Positions 10,395-23,899 of a stretch of DNA of 64,000 nt are shown here, one piece after another. Within the stretch, counting starts at the first letter, position 1. Each line of letters begins with the position of its first letter. Source of the DNA: Acanthococcus lagerstroemiae (taxonomy: Eukaryota; Arthropoda; Insecta; Hemiptera; Eriococcidae); the NCBI GenBank assembly GCA_031841125.1, contig JAJSSI010000045.1:26949-90948 (forward strand), written 5' to 3'. The notes under the pieces are model-generated. The model did no database searches and was not told the DNA's origin. It saw only the letters and a program-made list of their open reading frames with translations. Made by a program: the position numbers and the translations under genes.

Positions 10395-12731
10395 GTGTTG
10401 CCAACCTACAAAAGTATAAGTCGAAAAGATTGTTCTGCGTTTCATTTCACTGAATTGAAACATTTGAAACGTTAGTGGTTACCAAACGAACATCAAGCAG
10501 GAGTGAAGCTTGTTGGATTTTGGTGAAGCTCGTTATCAGTCTGTGACTCGGTGTCTAATTTAATTTACCAGTTGTTTAGTACTAATGCTTCTATGTCGGC
10601 AATTTGTATTAGTTTTGGACGTTTGAAAATTTACTGAAAAGCTGGTATACAATATACATCATGAATTATAACTCAAATTATTTACAAAGCGGTCGAGTAA
10701 ATGAGAGAGCTTCGAACTTTATCGATTCCAGCATCATTTCTCATTGAATTCGTCCTTCTTTACCAACGTTATTCATCGAAACCCAGCAAGGTGCAACTAT
10801 TTTGTAAGCTTATCACAGCTTTGAGTGCTGGTGGAACTAACAAATTTGTATTTCCTAGAATCGTATCTACTGTGGTAGCATGTTACGCTTTATAAGAAGT
10901 GAAGATATTTTGAAACGTGAATACCTGTATGCGTACAAATTTTCTGTTGTAGAAGACATATACTGATCCTCTAGAGACTATGAACTAGCAAGTACTTGGC
11001 TGGAGATCAAACAATGTAAGGTGCTGCGGAACCCTATGAATATTACGTATATGAATGAAGAATCCTTTCATCTTTGTTTATGTCTATTTAGTAATCAAAT
11101 ACTTGTTTCATGCAGCTTTAAATAGTGAACATTCACTACATTCCCAGATTCTTAATGGAATTTTTCTGCCAAGTAGACGTTTACATGTTTGAGGATTGAG
11201 TAAGAATATGAGTAGGTCTAATCATTTTGGAACATCATTTCTGTGTAGCTCTGGCAGAATGTACTACTGAGGTTGGCGGGTGATAATTGCCCCCCCCCCC
11301 CAAAAAAAAAAGAGAGACAGATTCATCAAGTACTTGTTCCGAAGAATTATATTGAAGATGATATCAGTTTTAAGGTTTCTCCAGCTCACTGAAGCCCGGT
11401 CAAGCGTTTCTTTTGTTTCAAAAGGGAACTTCTGTAAGCTTTAATTTAGGAACTGACTCCTGTTATCTCGGTAGGATGAGTCCTAGGAAGGGTGAACTCC
11501 TATTATGAAAAGATCAGCAAAAAATAGTCTCTCATAGATTTGGGATACTTCGAGGCTCGATACGATTGTAGGGAGTAAATAACATAAAGTAATAAAGAGA
11601 TGACTGGCGAGCAAATTTTTCTAAAACTTGGTCAAGAGGTCTAGAAAAAGTGTCCCCTTCACAAAGAATGAGGTTTGATATAGAAATTTCTTTTTTGTTT
11701 TTAATCTATCTTCAATATGTTTTTTTATGGATTAATAAAAAAGCATGATGTAATTTCATAATTATAATTCTGTTTTTGGATTTCTTTTTGAAACTTCTGT
11801 TCATAAATGTAGTTATGAATGACGATTTTTCTTGAGTGCTATATAGCGGCGATTTTTAAAATAATAAGCTGTAGCTTAGGGTGCAGAATATCTGAGATTT
11901 CCTTAGAAGTTTTTTTCGTTTGGTTTGGATTCCTTGAAGAGCCCACATCAGGCGGGGCGCAGATCATCAAAGTACCGGGGAAGGGCGGAATTACTGAATC
12001 CACTGTTGATGCGATTAGTACATTTTATAACAGTCCCATTTTCTGTTTACATTCATCGTTTTTTCTGTTTAAGTCAAGCGCCTTCAAGTCTAAATCACAT
12101 TTGACATAGTTCATAATTTGTTTTATACATTGAAATCTCTGCCTGAAAACCCATTCATTGTTCTTTCTTCTGAATAGTATCCTAACGCAGCCATTCCTGG
12201 GTGTCTTATGTCCTATCAATGTATCTCCTTTTCTTCTCTTGGAACAGTCTCAAATAAAACCCGTTCTTATTCTTCTTGTATATCTATTTAATTACTAATT
12301 TTCCTATAGCAACGCATTTCAAAAGATCTATTATTTTTCTTCCTTATTTCCCTGTAGTCAAAGCATGAAGGATTAGCCGACGAAACACAAAATTCCAAAA
12401 ATCATTTCTTAATATTACAATTTATTTGTCATTTTTCGTTGACGAATCTAACAATGTTTCAAAATTAAAAACCTAAATGATTATAAAGCTGCATAAAATT
12501 TACCTTAGGTAAATGGTACATAAAATTTATCATGTCTGGATTCGAACAACTTGAAAAAATAATTACAATTAACATTAATACTTATAGGTAATAACAATGA
12601 CTATAATAATATCAATAATAGTAATAGTATAATAATAGCATTAAAGCATTCTGAGCCCTGCAGCATTATTGGAAGGCTCTCTGTAGTCACACCGTTTTCT
12701 GTCGTCGATTTCTCCATAGTCTCCGTGGCAG

Positions 12732-14226
12732 GTCTGGTCCATCCTGTTCCTGCCTTTCTGGTCATTTGATGGTGGATCAGCACTCTTGTCGTCAGCTGTT
12801 GTAATAATAATAGTAATAATAATGATAATCGATTAATGACGTGGTTTACATATATACATGACATGTCCAGCTAATTCGATTACTGCATTCCAGTGGTCCT
12901 GGTCCTGCAACATTGTAAGAATGAGACTCTGTACGTTTCTCATCCTCGACTTCTTCATCAGCACTTTTGTCATCAGTTATTGCTGCTGCAGAAAGAATAA
13001 TTAATATAGGACATATAGTGTGTGCACGTACAACACAACTGGTCCTCAAAAAACTGCCCTCCTACCTCTTCCAGGACCACCCTTTTGAGTACGCATCAGA
13101 GATAGGAAGCACACCTTGAAACTGGCTCGAGCTCCCATTCCTCTTCCGTGTTTTATAGATTAAAGTGTCTGAAAAGAGCCACCGTTGCATCCCTAACCAG
13201 ATCCGAATCTCCACCATATGGATTGGCATTTGAACAAGTACGTCTATCCGTCTCCATCTTTCTCATCACCTGAAATCAGAAAGCAAGACAAACATGTAGT
13301 TAATAAATTGAAAGACAAATGCAACATTTCTGTCCCCTCGTGCATCCCTTTTTCTCCTGGGTAGCAGGTGTCCTGGTAATGGTCCACTCTGTCTGTTTTA
13401 CAGTCTTATGACATGTTTAGCTAACTGGGCTACTGCATTCTAGCAGTCCTGGCTCTGCAACAAATGTGACTCTCTATAGCCACATTGTTTCACATCCTCG
13501 ACTTGTTCATCAGCACTTCAGTCATAAGCTATCGTTGCTGCTACAGTAATAATAATGACATTAGTGTGGGCACACACAAATCAGTTTCCCTTTATGATAC
13601 AACACTCTTACCTCCGGAACCACCCTTGTAAGTACCTTCGCCTCAGAGATGGGAAACACATCCTGGAACTGACCCGAGCTCCCATTCTTCTTCCGTGTTT
13701 CCTGTCTGTGGACTAGCGGTTGGACAAGCATGTCTGTTCATATTTTTTCTCGTTAGCTGAAATCAGGGTGTAAAATTAACGCGCAGTTAATAAAATAATA
13801 ACAGAGGAATGCAACATTTCTATCCCCTCCTACTTTCTTGTTTCTCCTGGGTAGCATCCCTGTGATGCTCCACTCTTCCGGTCCCCCTAACCAGACCCGT
13901 GTTTCCTGTCAGTGGACTAGCGGTGGTTGGACAAGCATGTCTGTTCATCTTCTTTCTTGTTAGCTGAAATCAGGATGCAAAATGAACACGCAGTTAATAA
14001 AATAATAACAGAGGAATGCAACATTTCTGTCCCCTCCTACTTTCCTGTTTCTTCTGGGTAGCATCCCTGTGATGCTCCACTCTTTCTGTCTCATGACATA
14101 CCTAGCTAACTCGCCTACTGCATTCCAGCATTCCTGATCCCGTAGCATTATAAAAATTATAGACTGTCTGTCGTCACGCTGTTCCTTCTTGATCAGCACT
14201 TCTCTTATCAGATGTTGTTGTGCTGC
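12732..14226 (-). pseudogene. Mirror copy of the exon-like fragment array
   Basis: This is the same array as at 118-1612, carried on the minus strand of the right arm, without the transposon found just inside the left copy. No separate function can be assigned. Confidence 0.5.
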
Positions 14227-14343
14227 AGCACTAATGTTAATGAAAAGCAGAAGAGGAGGAGGATGAAGAAAAGAAGATTTAAGTTATCAAAATCGAAATT
14301 CAAACTATTTAAAATGTAAAATGAGATTGGTCTTATTATACTA

Positions 14344-15632
14344 ATAACCCGAATAAAAATTTAATACTGATAAAATTATTAGACCGAATTATAAAATCTA
14401 GAAATTAGAAATTAACTGAAGAAAAAACTTGTAAGGGTGTAGTTAATTTTTTTATTCTGAAATGTGGGTTTTATCAAAATACGTTATTTTTGTTTTAGTA
14501 TCCTACTTGAGATATTATATTTTTCTTCCTTCTTCCATACTTTGTTATGTTACTTCCTCATTAATTTCCTGAATGTCCTCACTGTGAATTTTGATATTTT
14601 AATCCTCATGCATAGGTTTGCTTTCGTTTATTGTCATACATTGGCCTGCGCGCAGTTTGCTTTCTATTATTTTACATAATTTACAACTTTTAAATATTTT
14701 ATTTTCTCAGCTAGACGAACAATGTACCATCTGCAAACTTCAACATTATTTTTATTTTCTCTTGGTGAAGGGTAACTCTTATTTCTCTATAATTATAGAT
14801 TATTAAATAGTACGAAAGATAATGAGCATCTTTGTTTTACGCCTTCATTATTGATATTAGTTTTTTTTTTAAATCCATTCTTACTGTGGTCTTTTGTTTT
14901 TTATATGGATTTAATGTAAGAACGTTTCTTTCTCTATTACTTCCTTTCGCTAAAGTTACATTATGCCTCGTCCTTGGAGTTTCCCTCATTCTAACTAGGT
15001 GTTACTTTCTTTTATTTCATCTTTAGTCGTGCTTTTTGTCGAAATTGATAAAGGAGGCGCTAGAGAAAGAAAAGCACTAATCTCTTTCAAATTCAGACTG
15101 ACATTAAAAAGCTTGTAGACGCTCGTGCTTTCATAAATTTTCCCTCTCTCTGTCTCCTGAAATAATAGAAACCTTACGCCACGCTAAGAATATGTAAATT
15201 TTTTCGCTAATACCCGACAGGTTTGTGCTTTATTTATTTTCTTTATTACATTTCCGCCTTCGAAAAACCACAATAAACGGGCTACCCTGAAAACGTGTAA
15301 ATTATGCACTAATGTCTTGAATTATTATGCCCGAAATTAGATCGAAAAACTTTAGTTGACCTGGTATACAGTGACGAAGTAAAAGGGGAGAGAATGGTTG
15401 CGTGCCCCTAGGTATTGCATCTTACTTGTAATTCGTAAGTTTCAAGTGCGGTGTCTGGAAGACTAATAGTAGTGTGCGTGCACATCTTACATCTACAACC
15501 TAAAACATAGAAAAATTTTGAGATAATATATTGCCCTCTCAATACTTTTTCATATTTTTTTCCGCACTATTTTTGAAATAAAATTTAATGATGCCTATTA
15601 CCAAAATTGATGAAAAACACTAGAAAAAAACA
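14344..15632. other. AT-rich spacer, no feature seen
   Basis: This stretch runs from the end of the palindrome to the end of the FLYWCH/MULE gene. It is T-rich with only short chance frames. The last part may be the 3' untranslated region of the minus-strand gene. Confidence 0.6.
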
Positions 15633-15785
15633 CTAGTCAACCAATATTTCGACTTCTTCAACTAAATTTTCTTCCACGCGCTCCTGCTCGTCTTCGGCTG
15701 AAAAAATTATATTTCAAGTTAAGAATATTATTTTCAAAATAGAATTAATAATTGTACTTAAAGAATTACTATGCTTTTGAACATA
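15633..15785 (-). repeat. Duplicated acidic exon, terminal copy
   Basis: Exon 12 and its upstream intron flank are a near-exact copy of 15842-15991, about 207 bp away. In this copy the last codons read into TAG where exon 11 reads TGG and a splice donor. The duplication therefore created the stop and terminal exon. Confidence 0.85.
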
Positions 15786-18700
15786 TATACGCTAGTACTT
15801 CATAAACTGTTCATGTGGCTATTGAAATAAGCCTTTACCCCAGTCAACCAATATTTCGACTTCTTCAACTAAATTTTCTTCCACGCGCTCCTGCTCGTCT
15901 TCGGCTGAAAAAATTATATTTCAAGTTAAGAATATTATTTTCGAAATAGAATTAATAATTGTACTTGAAGAATTACTATGCTTTTGAACATAGTATACGT
16001 ATACGCTATTTCATTTTTTCCATTTCCAAGTCCCAGATCGTTTTCTATCTATACTCTATAGGCGATTTTTGTGAAACTATATGCGCACCTCTGCGTCAGG
16101 AATTGTACCTATTCTATGAGGAATTATTTCAACCAAGGTAAACACTTCGTACTCAGTGTATTTCTTCAGTTGTGATTCTCGTATAATGGAAACTTACGAG
16201 TTATACTCCTGTATCAAGAATTGATAGAATAAGGACTGGAGCTGTTTCTTTAAAAACTGAATGTTAGCTTGGAAATACTAACTCGTATTCAATACAATTT
16301 AAAGGATTCTACGTTACCTATGAAATTTTCAAACTCATGATGAAGTGGAATCGGATCATCGACATACTCATCATCCATATCTAAATATAAATTAAAGAAA
16401 TGTATCAGTGTTCTTGAGTACAACTACTTTCAGTTATACATCACGAAATACAGCGTACAAAATCAAATTTTCAGAAATTCTGTTAAAAGTACGTTAAAAT
16501 TGAATAAGCACTTACCCCAGTTTAGGTCAATTTCTACTTCTTCGTCTACTTGCAAGGCTGAAATAAATAACTTGTTAATGATTGGATGTTTGAGTAAGTT
16601 ATAGGTCAGTAAAGAATACATGTACGGTATTGTTTACATGTTTTGTTTAAAAATTACAAATAAAACAATGCTGTCCCCGAGATGTGGAAGCAACATTCAT
16701 ATGATTAAGTTATGTTGAAGGAAGTAAATTGGGCAGCACAGTCCAAGGTACTACATAAAGAAAATATGTATATATTATATTGTTATTCCACAAACACTTT
16801 GGATAAGCGCTGAGTATTAATTTGGGGAGAAGGAAGAGCTGTTCCATCCAGTTATTGCAAATTATTGTAAAACTTTTCCAAAATTTATTAATCGCTTATT
16901 CTTCTTCAAGCGCCATACCCGACCGGGGGTCGGCGACCACATCTATCGTATGTAATTTACTTTTGCCTTCTCCAAAGTTCTTTTGTGTTACGAGTTTCTT
17001 TTTCCTTATTGCCAAACACACAAACAGTAACAGTTTGTTCTGAAAACTGGCGGCTGTTCAGTACATGCTGTTAATCCACCTTCCTTGATACTGCGATCGC
17101 TCTGTGTCTGAGACGCTACAGTGACGTTCGAAAAAGCCTGCATCAACTGATCAGGCCGGGCTGGGATTTAAACCTATATGCCATACGGGTAGGAAGCAGG
17201 CGATCACCTGCTCATCAAGTACAGAATGATAGGTATGCATTTTTCCCCCTTTCGTTCCAATCATGTTCACTTTTATGTGCACACTTAAGTGTATTTTACA
17301 ATAAACCTAAAGCGAGAAGAAATTTTGAAACTAACCTATTTCATTTTCCGAACAATGGTGACTCATTTTTCGCAGGAAAAAATCTACAGTTATTCTGCCT
17401 TCGTCCAGTTCGGTGGTGGTTTTTTTTATTGCATCGTCGTGTTTCTTCCACTTCTTTCTTGGAGGTGGTCGAATATCTCTGCCATCCTTTAAGGACCAAT
17501 ACTCTGCCGCAAATTTGTGCTCCATTATTCTGAGACCCTCTGCAACAACCATTTTGTAATGTATTACCTTTCTTCCAAGTTATAAACGTACCGAGACTGT
17601 ACTATTAACCATCAATCTTTACCTTACCACCCTTCACTTATGCTGTATTAAAAGTTACTATCAACTGAACCAATCAGTTTATTGATGTATGATTTGGAGC
17701 AAATCACTAATATTAGCACAATGTGAACCGTTTTTATCGCACTACCACTCCACCGACTTATCAATGGCGACTGATTAAACCTTTTCAGATATAAAAAGGA
17801 AAATGCACGTCTTTCATGTTAGTCCAGGGTATATTTCAGTAAATACTACAAAAGTTTCTTTTCCTTCTTGATGCCGTTATCAGAAATGTTCATTTTGGTA
17901 CAGCTCATTCCATTGCCGAAATTCTCGGTTTTTTCGTCTCCTACCATCTTAGTACCTCATACGTACTATTAAACACATACCCGTGAATTGCCAGATATTA
18001 GGATGAACAGCATTTCTTGATCCCGTCATGTATAGTGTCAAATAGCCGTGAAGAGCTTCCAGATTATTATTGGTACGTAATGGCTGTTTATAAACGCTGA
18101 AAACATCTGGTCCCACGCCTGCAAATAAAATTTTCATATAGACTCTATTATGCATTTTTCATAAGTGGAAGAAATGAGTCATATAGTATGAAATATATAC
18201 TTGTCATCCAGAAGCCGTTTACATAAGCCATCAGTCGTTGAAGTGCCCCACGGAAATTCTGTAGCAGAGCATTTTGCTGAATTTCGTGGTCCACACAGGC
18301 TATCCCTTCAACGATCTTCTCTGGTGGCAGCAGCGGCAATGCCATCAGCATTCGGACTACTTTTCTCAGATGCTGATTTTCCGAATATTGGGCCTTCAGT
18401 CCCAATTTCATAACCCTCCGGAAAATAGCCTGAAAATTATTAATAACATAAATGAGAACAATTACAGCACATATACGCGCAAGCTGTTAATTCTTCAGTG
18501 GTTGGTCTAGGTTTACTTATTACTCACAGCTTCCCCATTCAGCAGGTAAATGCACAGTAGTCTAGATGTTTCTACTTCAAGATTTTTAATGTCATATTAA
18601 TCGAAAACACTGGAAAAATACATGTATACCTGGGGTTTAGTATTAGGAAATTTTTACCTGAGAAAAGTGGAACCAGCATCCTGTAATCGAACAAACTGGA

Positions 18701-21700
18701 AAAATCTGCGAGACCGCAGCATGGAGACCTGCTTCAAAATCACACATAAAATGATGCGGGTCCCACGCTGGGTACAGATTTTTAATTGCTTGAAGGATTT
18801 CTATGTATAGCGCTGTGTCTTTACCAGTCATCACTGCAAACACCAATGGCAGCATCTGTAAAATATAAATTTATTTGATACTGTGTCTTCCATTATCACT
18901 GTTCAGATCATGAAGAAAGCAGTCTATCAAAAAGTGTATACACAGAGTAATTCAAGGTACTTTTGTTTTGGAATTTCCTAGTTAAAGGTAGTTGCCGACT
19001 CGACAAAAAAATCTTATCCTATAAATATTCTATTTCCATTTACTCACACTGTATGTGTAAAATAAGAGATTTATGAGGAGACCTATTGCAATACACTCTG
19101 CGTTATTTATTTAAGTTAACTGCTAATCCGACAGAATCAATGAATATTTCTATATTGTACAAGTACAGTTTACGCCGTTTACATAATTATACTTACAAAT
19201 TTTTCTTTAACTACCCCAATAGTGAGTAACTGGTATAACCCGTTCGGCTTCCTCGGGACACACTTGAAGGTCGCATCGATGACAAATCGGGTGTCGGTTT
19301 CCGCAGTAAATAATCTGGAAAATGAATAAACGAAGTTTTAATAAATAATTTGTATTTTTTTAAATCTGTTTGCGATCTTATGTCGTGGCTTGAAGAAGTA
19401 GATGGTGAAGCTATTTTCAAAAAAAAAAAAAAAAAGGTCAGCCATTTTACCCAATTTTCTTGCTTCCGTGCATTATTTTACCTACCAAGTGAACTAAGCG
19501 ATAGTTGATTACATTCATTATTCTGGTCTATCTTCAAGATTTTGATCGTCGAACAAATTATGTCTGATCACATTCTATGGGAAACATAAATTAATCTACC
19601 TCCTTATAGTTCGAGATATCTACTCTCATAAACATGCGCAGTGAAGTTTCAGTTATTACCGCACCGTATTTTGTTTCAATCATAAGCATTAGCGCTGTGA
19701 TTTTCACACTAAATTTAAAAGTCACATCTGCACTATTCAAGCAAAACCCAAACATTCGAACTCCTGGAATAATCCCCAAATAACGTCCCGGTAAAGCGAC
19801 GTACTCCTATTTCCAACGCAATCGGTTACAAATTTTAAACATGAAGAAAACGCGTCTTCTCAAGTTTCATATAGGGGCTCTCTAGCGACTATATGCTTGT
19901 GTTTATTATTTCATTTCAATTTTCGTCCCTCAACACCTGTCCAAGTAAGCGGAGTCCGTATCGCTCATGAATCTTTCTCCAAATACAATCAAAATACTTC
20001 CCTTTTCTCCGAAAAGTCGGTAAAACTGAAAAGCTGCTTTCATTGCTATAGACAAAGTATCTGTATACTAATCGAGAAGTAGCTAAATGAATGCGCCTTC
20101 TGGGATTAGAACACTCGGTGCGTCGCTTGTGACTCGCAGGCGACTGAATCGCATTTACGGCAAACTGAGTATGCAATTTTTTTACATGAAAAGAGGAATG
20201 GCCAGCGAGTTAAAAACTGTTATTAATAATTACTTAATTTTTTATTCTGCACTGTCAAACCCTGTCAGCTGTGACGTACAATATTTTTTTTTAGTTCCCA
20301 CCCTGATTTGGAAAATTGCGGTCTTGGTCAGTCAGTCTTCAACTATTGGTTGGAAAATAAAAAGGGTTCATAAAGCTTTTTATTAAAGATAAAATTTGTA
20401 CTTCAGAATGTTCATAGATTATACTGTCTAGGATTGATTCTAGAGTAACTGGTACATTCTAAGCCTTTTTTAATGGAAGAATAATGTTTCCGAGTCCTCT
20501 GTGAAAAATGCGCATCACTGAGAAAACTTACAGTTTGCTTGACATTGACAAGGTAGTGGTAGTACGTTCAGGAAATTATGATGGGAAAGCTACTTGTATT
20601 ATTTGTAGACACCCTGAATTATTATCAACTGCATTAATAAATGTTTTTTAAAATCAACAACTACACTATATAATAGAAGAAAATATTCCAAATAAGTACA
20701 GAAACCACTTCATAGCATTTGACACATTTTACACGAGAATATTACAAAAAATATTGAAAAGAACGTTAGGCTGGAACCTTATGAAAAAATGTATACATCA
20801 ACATTTAGAATATAAAATTGAACTTGCTTCCTGAATTTCCAAGAAAATGCTTCCTAATATTTGATGATTATGCCTTTAATAAGGTCAATGAAAAGAAGAA
20901 TCTTCACACCTGATTATGCCTTTTATAAGGTGAATGAAAAGAAAAATCTTCACCCAGAAAGGTGATTTATATAGCTTGTAAGTATGTTCAAATCCCTAAA
21001 ACTCCCAAAAAGAAGGGAAATTTGTTTGAGGAGTAAAAAATTGAAACACCAAAAGGAAAATCTAAGGCACCAGATATATTTATATAAAGAATTCCAGCTG
21101 GAGTACCCTTTTGGGACGCAGAAGGAACGTTAAAGGAATTGAGAGTTTATTTAATCTTCTCCTTGTCTTTTCAAAATTACAAAATTAATAATAATCAGTT
21201 TACTTTTCATACCCTACCAGATTCTAGACTTTCCCACAGTTTCATTCTACTAATCACTCCCCTCAGAACTTGGATATACCAGTATTTTTATTTTCATTAG
21301 CTGTCGCTCCAATGGCGTTTCGACGTTAATAAAAATAATGGAAATGTATAGATAATATCATATTCAGTAGGCATTATACGTACCTACTTCTCCGAGTTTT
21401 GCATATTTCAATCATTGTCAAAGCAAGGCATTAATTTTTTGAGATATAAAGATTATTTGGTGGTCAAGATGCTGTAGAGTTCTTCTAATTAATGTATCGA
21501 AAAAAATTAATGCAGTCTAGAATCTGGTCTACATGAAGATAATTGAGTTTTGGAAGTTTTAGGCTCCCAGCGTTAATGTATATGCTGTGGCAAATTTTGG
21601 ATTCGATATTGTAAAGACTCCTCATCTCTTCCAAATTTTGATGAATAATTAGTAACATTCTTCTTAAACTCAGTTTTCTTCAGTACCTGATTTAAGTTTC

Positions 21701-23683
21701 ATGATCTAAATGACTACTACGTTTCAAGGAAACTTCGAGCGTAATATTGAATTAAATGGCCAGTATCGATAGCATCGTCAGTAATATCTGTACTTTTGGC
21801 CAAGTTAACATGAAAATGTACTTACTCGGCTGTTCTAGGTGACACAAAAAGGACGTATCGATCAGTATGTCCACGGTAGAAAGGTAATTTCGCGCTGACT
21901 TCTTTGCACAGCCCGAATCCGTATACCCCATTCGCGAGGGCTTGGCCATAGCTGGCAAGACTGTTCGGAATAGGAGGCTGCATTTTCCTGCTATGCCATT
22001 GCATAGATTTTACCTCCGTCTTGAACGGAGCAGATGCTCCAACTTCTGCAGGATACCTGTAAGAAATGTTGTACTTCTATTATTTAATAAAAAATACATA
22101 CAAGTAAGTGTAAGCATAAGCATCAAGAGGTTATGAATAAGTTATTTGAAAAAGTATACAAACAGCTAAATCATCACTGCGTATTCCTTGATTCCGTTTT
22201 TAAGTGATGAAATATCGTTTATTTTTTATTTTGCCCAAAGACCAATGACAAGATATTTCTATAATTCAGTATAAAGCTGAGAACCACCTAAACTTTTATT
22301 GTGTTCAGACTTAGGATTCAATGTAAAGGGACCTAATGCGTGAAGAATATTTCATCGGATGACTATCGAAAAGGGGACAGAAAGCTTTGAATTTAGATAT
22401 CAATTATTTTCTTTGGCGAAGGAAAACCTTAATCAACTTTACAAAACATCGAAAATTACTAGAATTCTGTTTAGGAAACATTACGTGTACTTACTTCCCC
22501 AGCACATGGCTATAGATAGCATGGTGTGACCCTAATTGCTCTCTCGCTGACTTCCGGCATTCTTTTTTGAATGCTAATATGGATGGCTTCAGAGGGTCAC
22601 TCACATGCGTATGTGGTGGATTAGGCATTCGGGTGAATACTGCATTCCCACCAATTATCCGCATAGTTGCTGCAAAAGAATAATTTTATCAACATAAGTA
22701 TGTTTCTGCATGTAAATACGAATTCTTTATGATAAATGGAATTGTTATAAGCTGACCCAGGGTTATAACTCGACGGTAATTAAGGGCGTACCTTCGAACA
22801 AAATTTTGCCCCCAGATAGAAATACAGGATTTTGTAACTTCTACTAGAATTCAGCGGGTAAGAAGTTTTTATTTTCAGTGGTTGGTGGTATACTTATATG
22901 CCACTGTTGGCAGAAACTGAGTAGTAATGAGCGGATCTTTTCCAAATAGGCCATAAGCCAAGAATTTGTTTTCTAGGACACCACATGCCATATTGTGTGC
23001 TTCTTCAGTAAATGAAAATTGTAGAACAATATTGTTCTGAAGTAAGAAAATAATAATGCCCGACCGTTTTTATACCCACACAGGATATCAATGAATTAAA
23101 AAATAGATAAGAATTCATTTTCATGGAACGAATTTCAGTTTTTGGCTCATTCGATGTTTACGGCACAATTTAAAACTACAAAATATCGATCACTAAGAGA
23201 CACAAGAAATGATTGTATACTGTTTTAGGACATTTTTGTCTACCAATTCCTCGACACTGTAACTGTTTAACAGCAAGTCCGAAAGTAAAAATTGAGTTTT
23301 ACTGAAATATGACTTAAACACAGAAGCCAAAGATTAATGTTCTTAATTCTGCTATTCTTCTAAGATGAACGGATGGGTTTCTTCAGTGCCACTTTAATTA
23401 ATACGTATTTCATGAATAAAAGGTCTTCTTCCAAAATAAATAAAAGGTCTTCTTCCATAGACTTCGTATCTCCTGGGATCAAATGGGAAACGACCCCTTC
23501 AGCTAATGAAATAATTAAAATATTATTTTACTTCCAAAATGCAATAATACCTCGTGTTGGACATTGATTGTTAATGCACTTCAAATACACATTATTATTC
23601 TGTTCTTTATTTCTACGGTAGAAATATCCATCTCCAACATGGTACAGAGTGCCTCTGGTGCTGGACAGTGTTTGAATCTCCAT
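15633..23683 (-). CDS. FLYWCH zinc finger + MULE transposase-domain protein with acidic tail (12 exons)
   Basis: Exons in order on the minus strand: 23683-23551, 22669-22495, 22056-21826, 19314-19197, 18855-18658, 18429-18201, 18118-17981, 17539-17336, 16557-16516, 16380-16318, 15904-15839, 15697-15633. All introns are GT-AG and every phase fits, giving 553 aa. Residues about 10-66 form an FLYWCH finger with C36, C41, H64 and H66. The MULE core shows D193 (VIDATF), D258 in CDFEA, a GCWFH motif at 278-282 and E382 in NNLEALH, so the catalytic triad of that family looks present. The tail from about 476 is rich in Glu and Asp. Such proteins are either active Mutator-like transposases or domesticated DNA-binding genes. 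I saw no terminal inverted repeats, so a host-type gene is possible. The start is the first in-frame Met before the finger; another Met lies upstream at 23725, and a further 5' exon cannot be excluded. Confidence 0.85.
15842..15991 (-). repeat. Duplicated acidic exon, internal copy
   Basis: Exon 11 with its acceptor flank. The encoded residues are the same EDEQERVEENLVEEVEILVD as in exon 12. Both exons begin in phase 1, so the duplication keeps the frame. Confidence 0.85.
17150..17220 (-). other. tRNA-like SINE head in intron 8
   Basis: On the minus strand a B-box-like GGTTTAAATCCCAGC (17174-17160) follows an A-box/D-arm-like TGAGCAGGTGATCGCC (17214-17199) at tRNA-like spacing. AGCAGG and CCTGCT could pair as a D stem. 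No body or tail of a SINE was defined and no clean acceptor stem is seen, so this is a relic at most. Confidence 0.35.
17331..17539 (-). CDS. Alternative terminal form of exon 8 of the FLYWCH/MULE gene
   Basis: If the donor at 17336/17335 (ATAG then GTTAGT) is not used, translation runs two codons into the intron and stops at TAG 17333-17331. That gives 476 aa without the acidic tail. The donor lies exactly on the last sense codons, so splicing versus retention of intron 8 would switch the tail on or off. Which form is made cannot be told from sequence. Confidence 0.5.
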
Positions 23684-23899
23684 CACCCTATAAGTTGATA
23701 AAATCGCATACAGAATAGCAAACATCAGAAAGAAGGCTTAAAAAAAAATTCCACAGAAAAGCGTAAAAAAATATATAAATAAGACAAGGAAACATAAAAA
23801 AAGTACTGATAAGTCAAGTACTGAAAAACGAAATCCGGTATAAGTTAATTGTTAATATTTTGAAATGAACTGTTTTGAAACACAAAGGAAGCTATTCAT

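Larger units (their letters stand above)
9379..14343 (-). repeat. Right arm of giant inverted repeat
   Basis: This is the reverse complement of the left arm without its transposon. The empty target site lies at 12670-12671 (TG on the plus strand, CA on the arm strand). Homology can be followed to 14343, which pairs with base 1. It may continue outside the window on the left. Confidence 0.95.
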
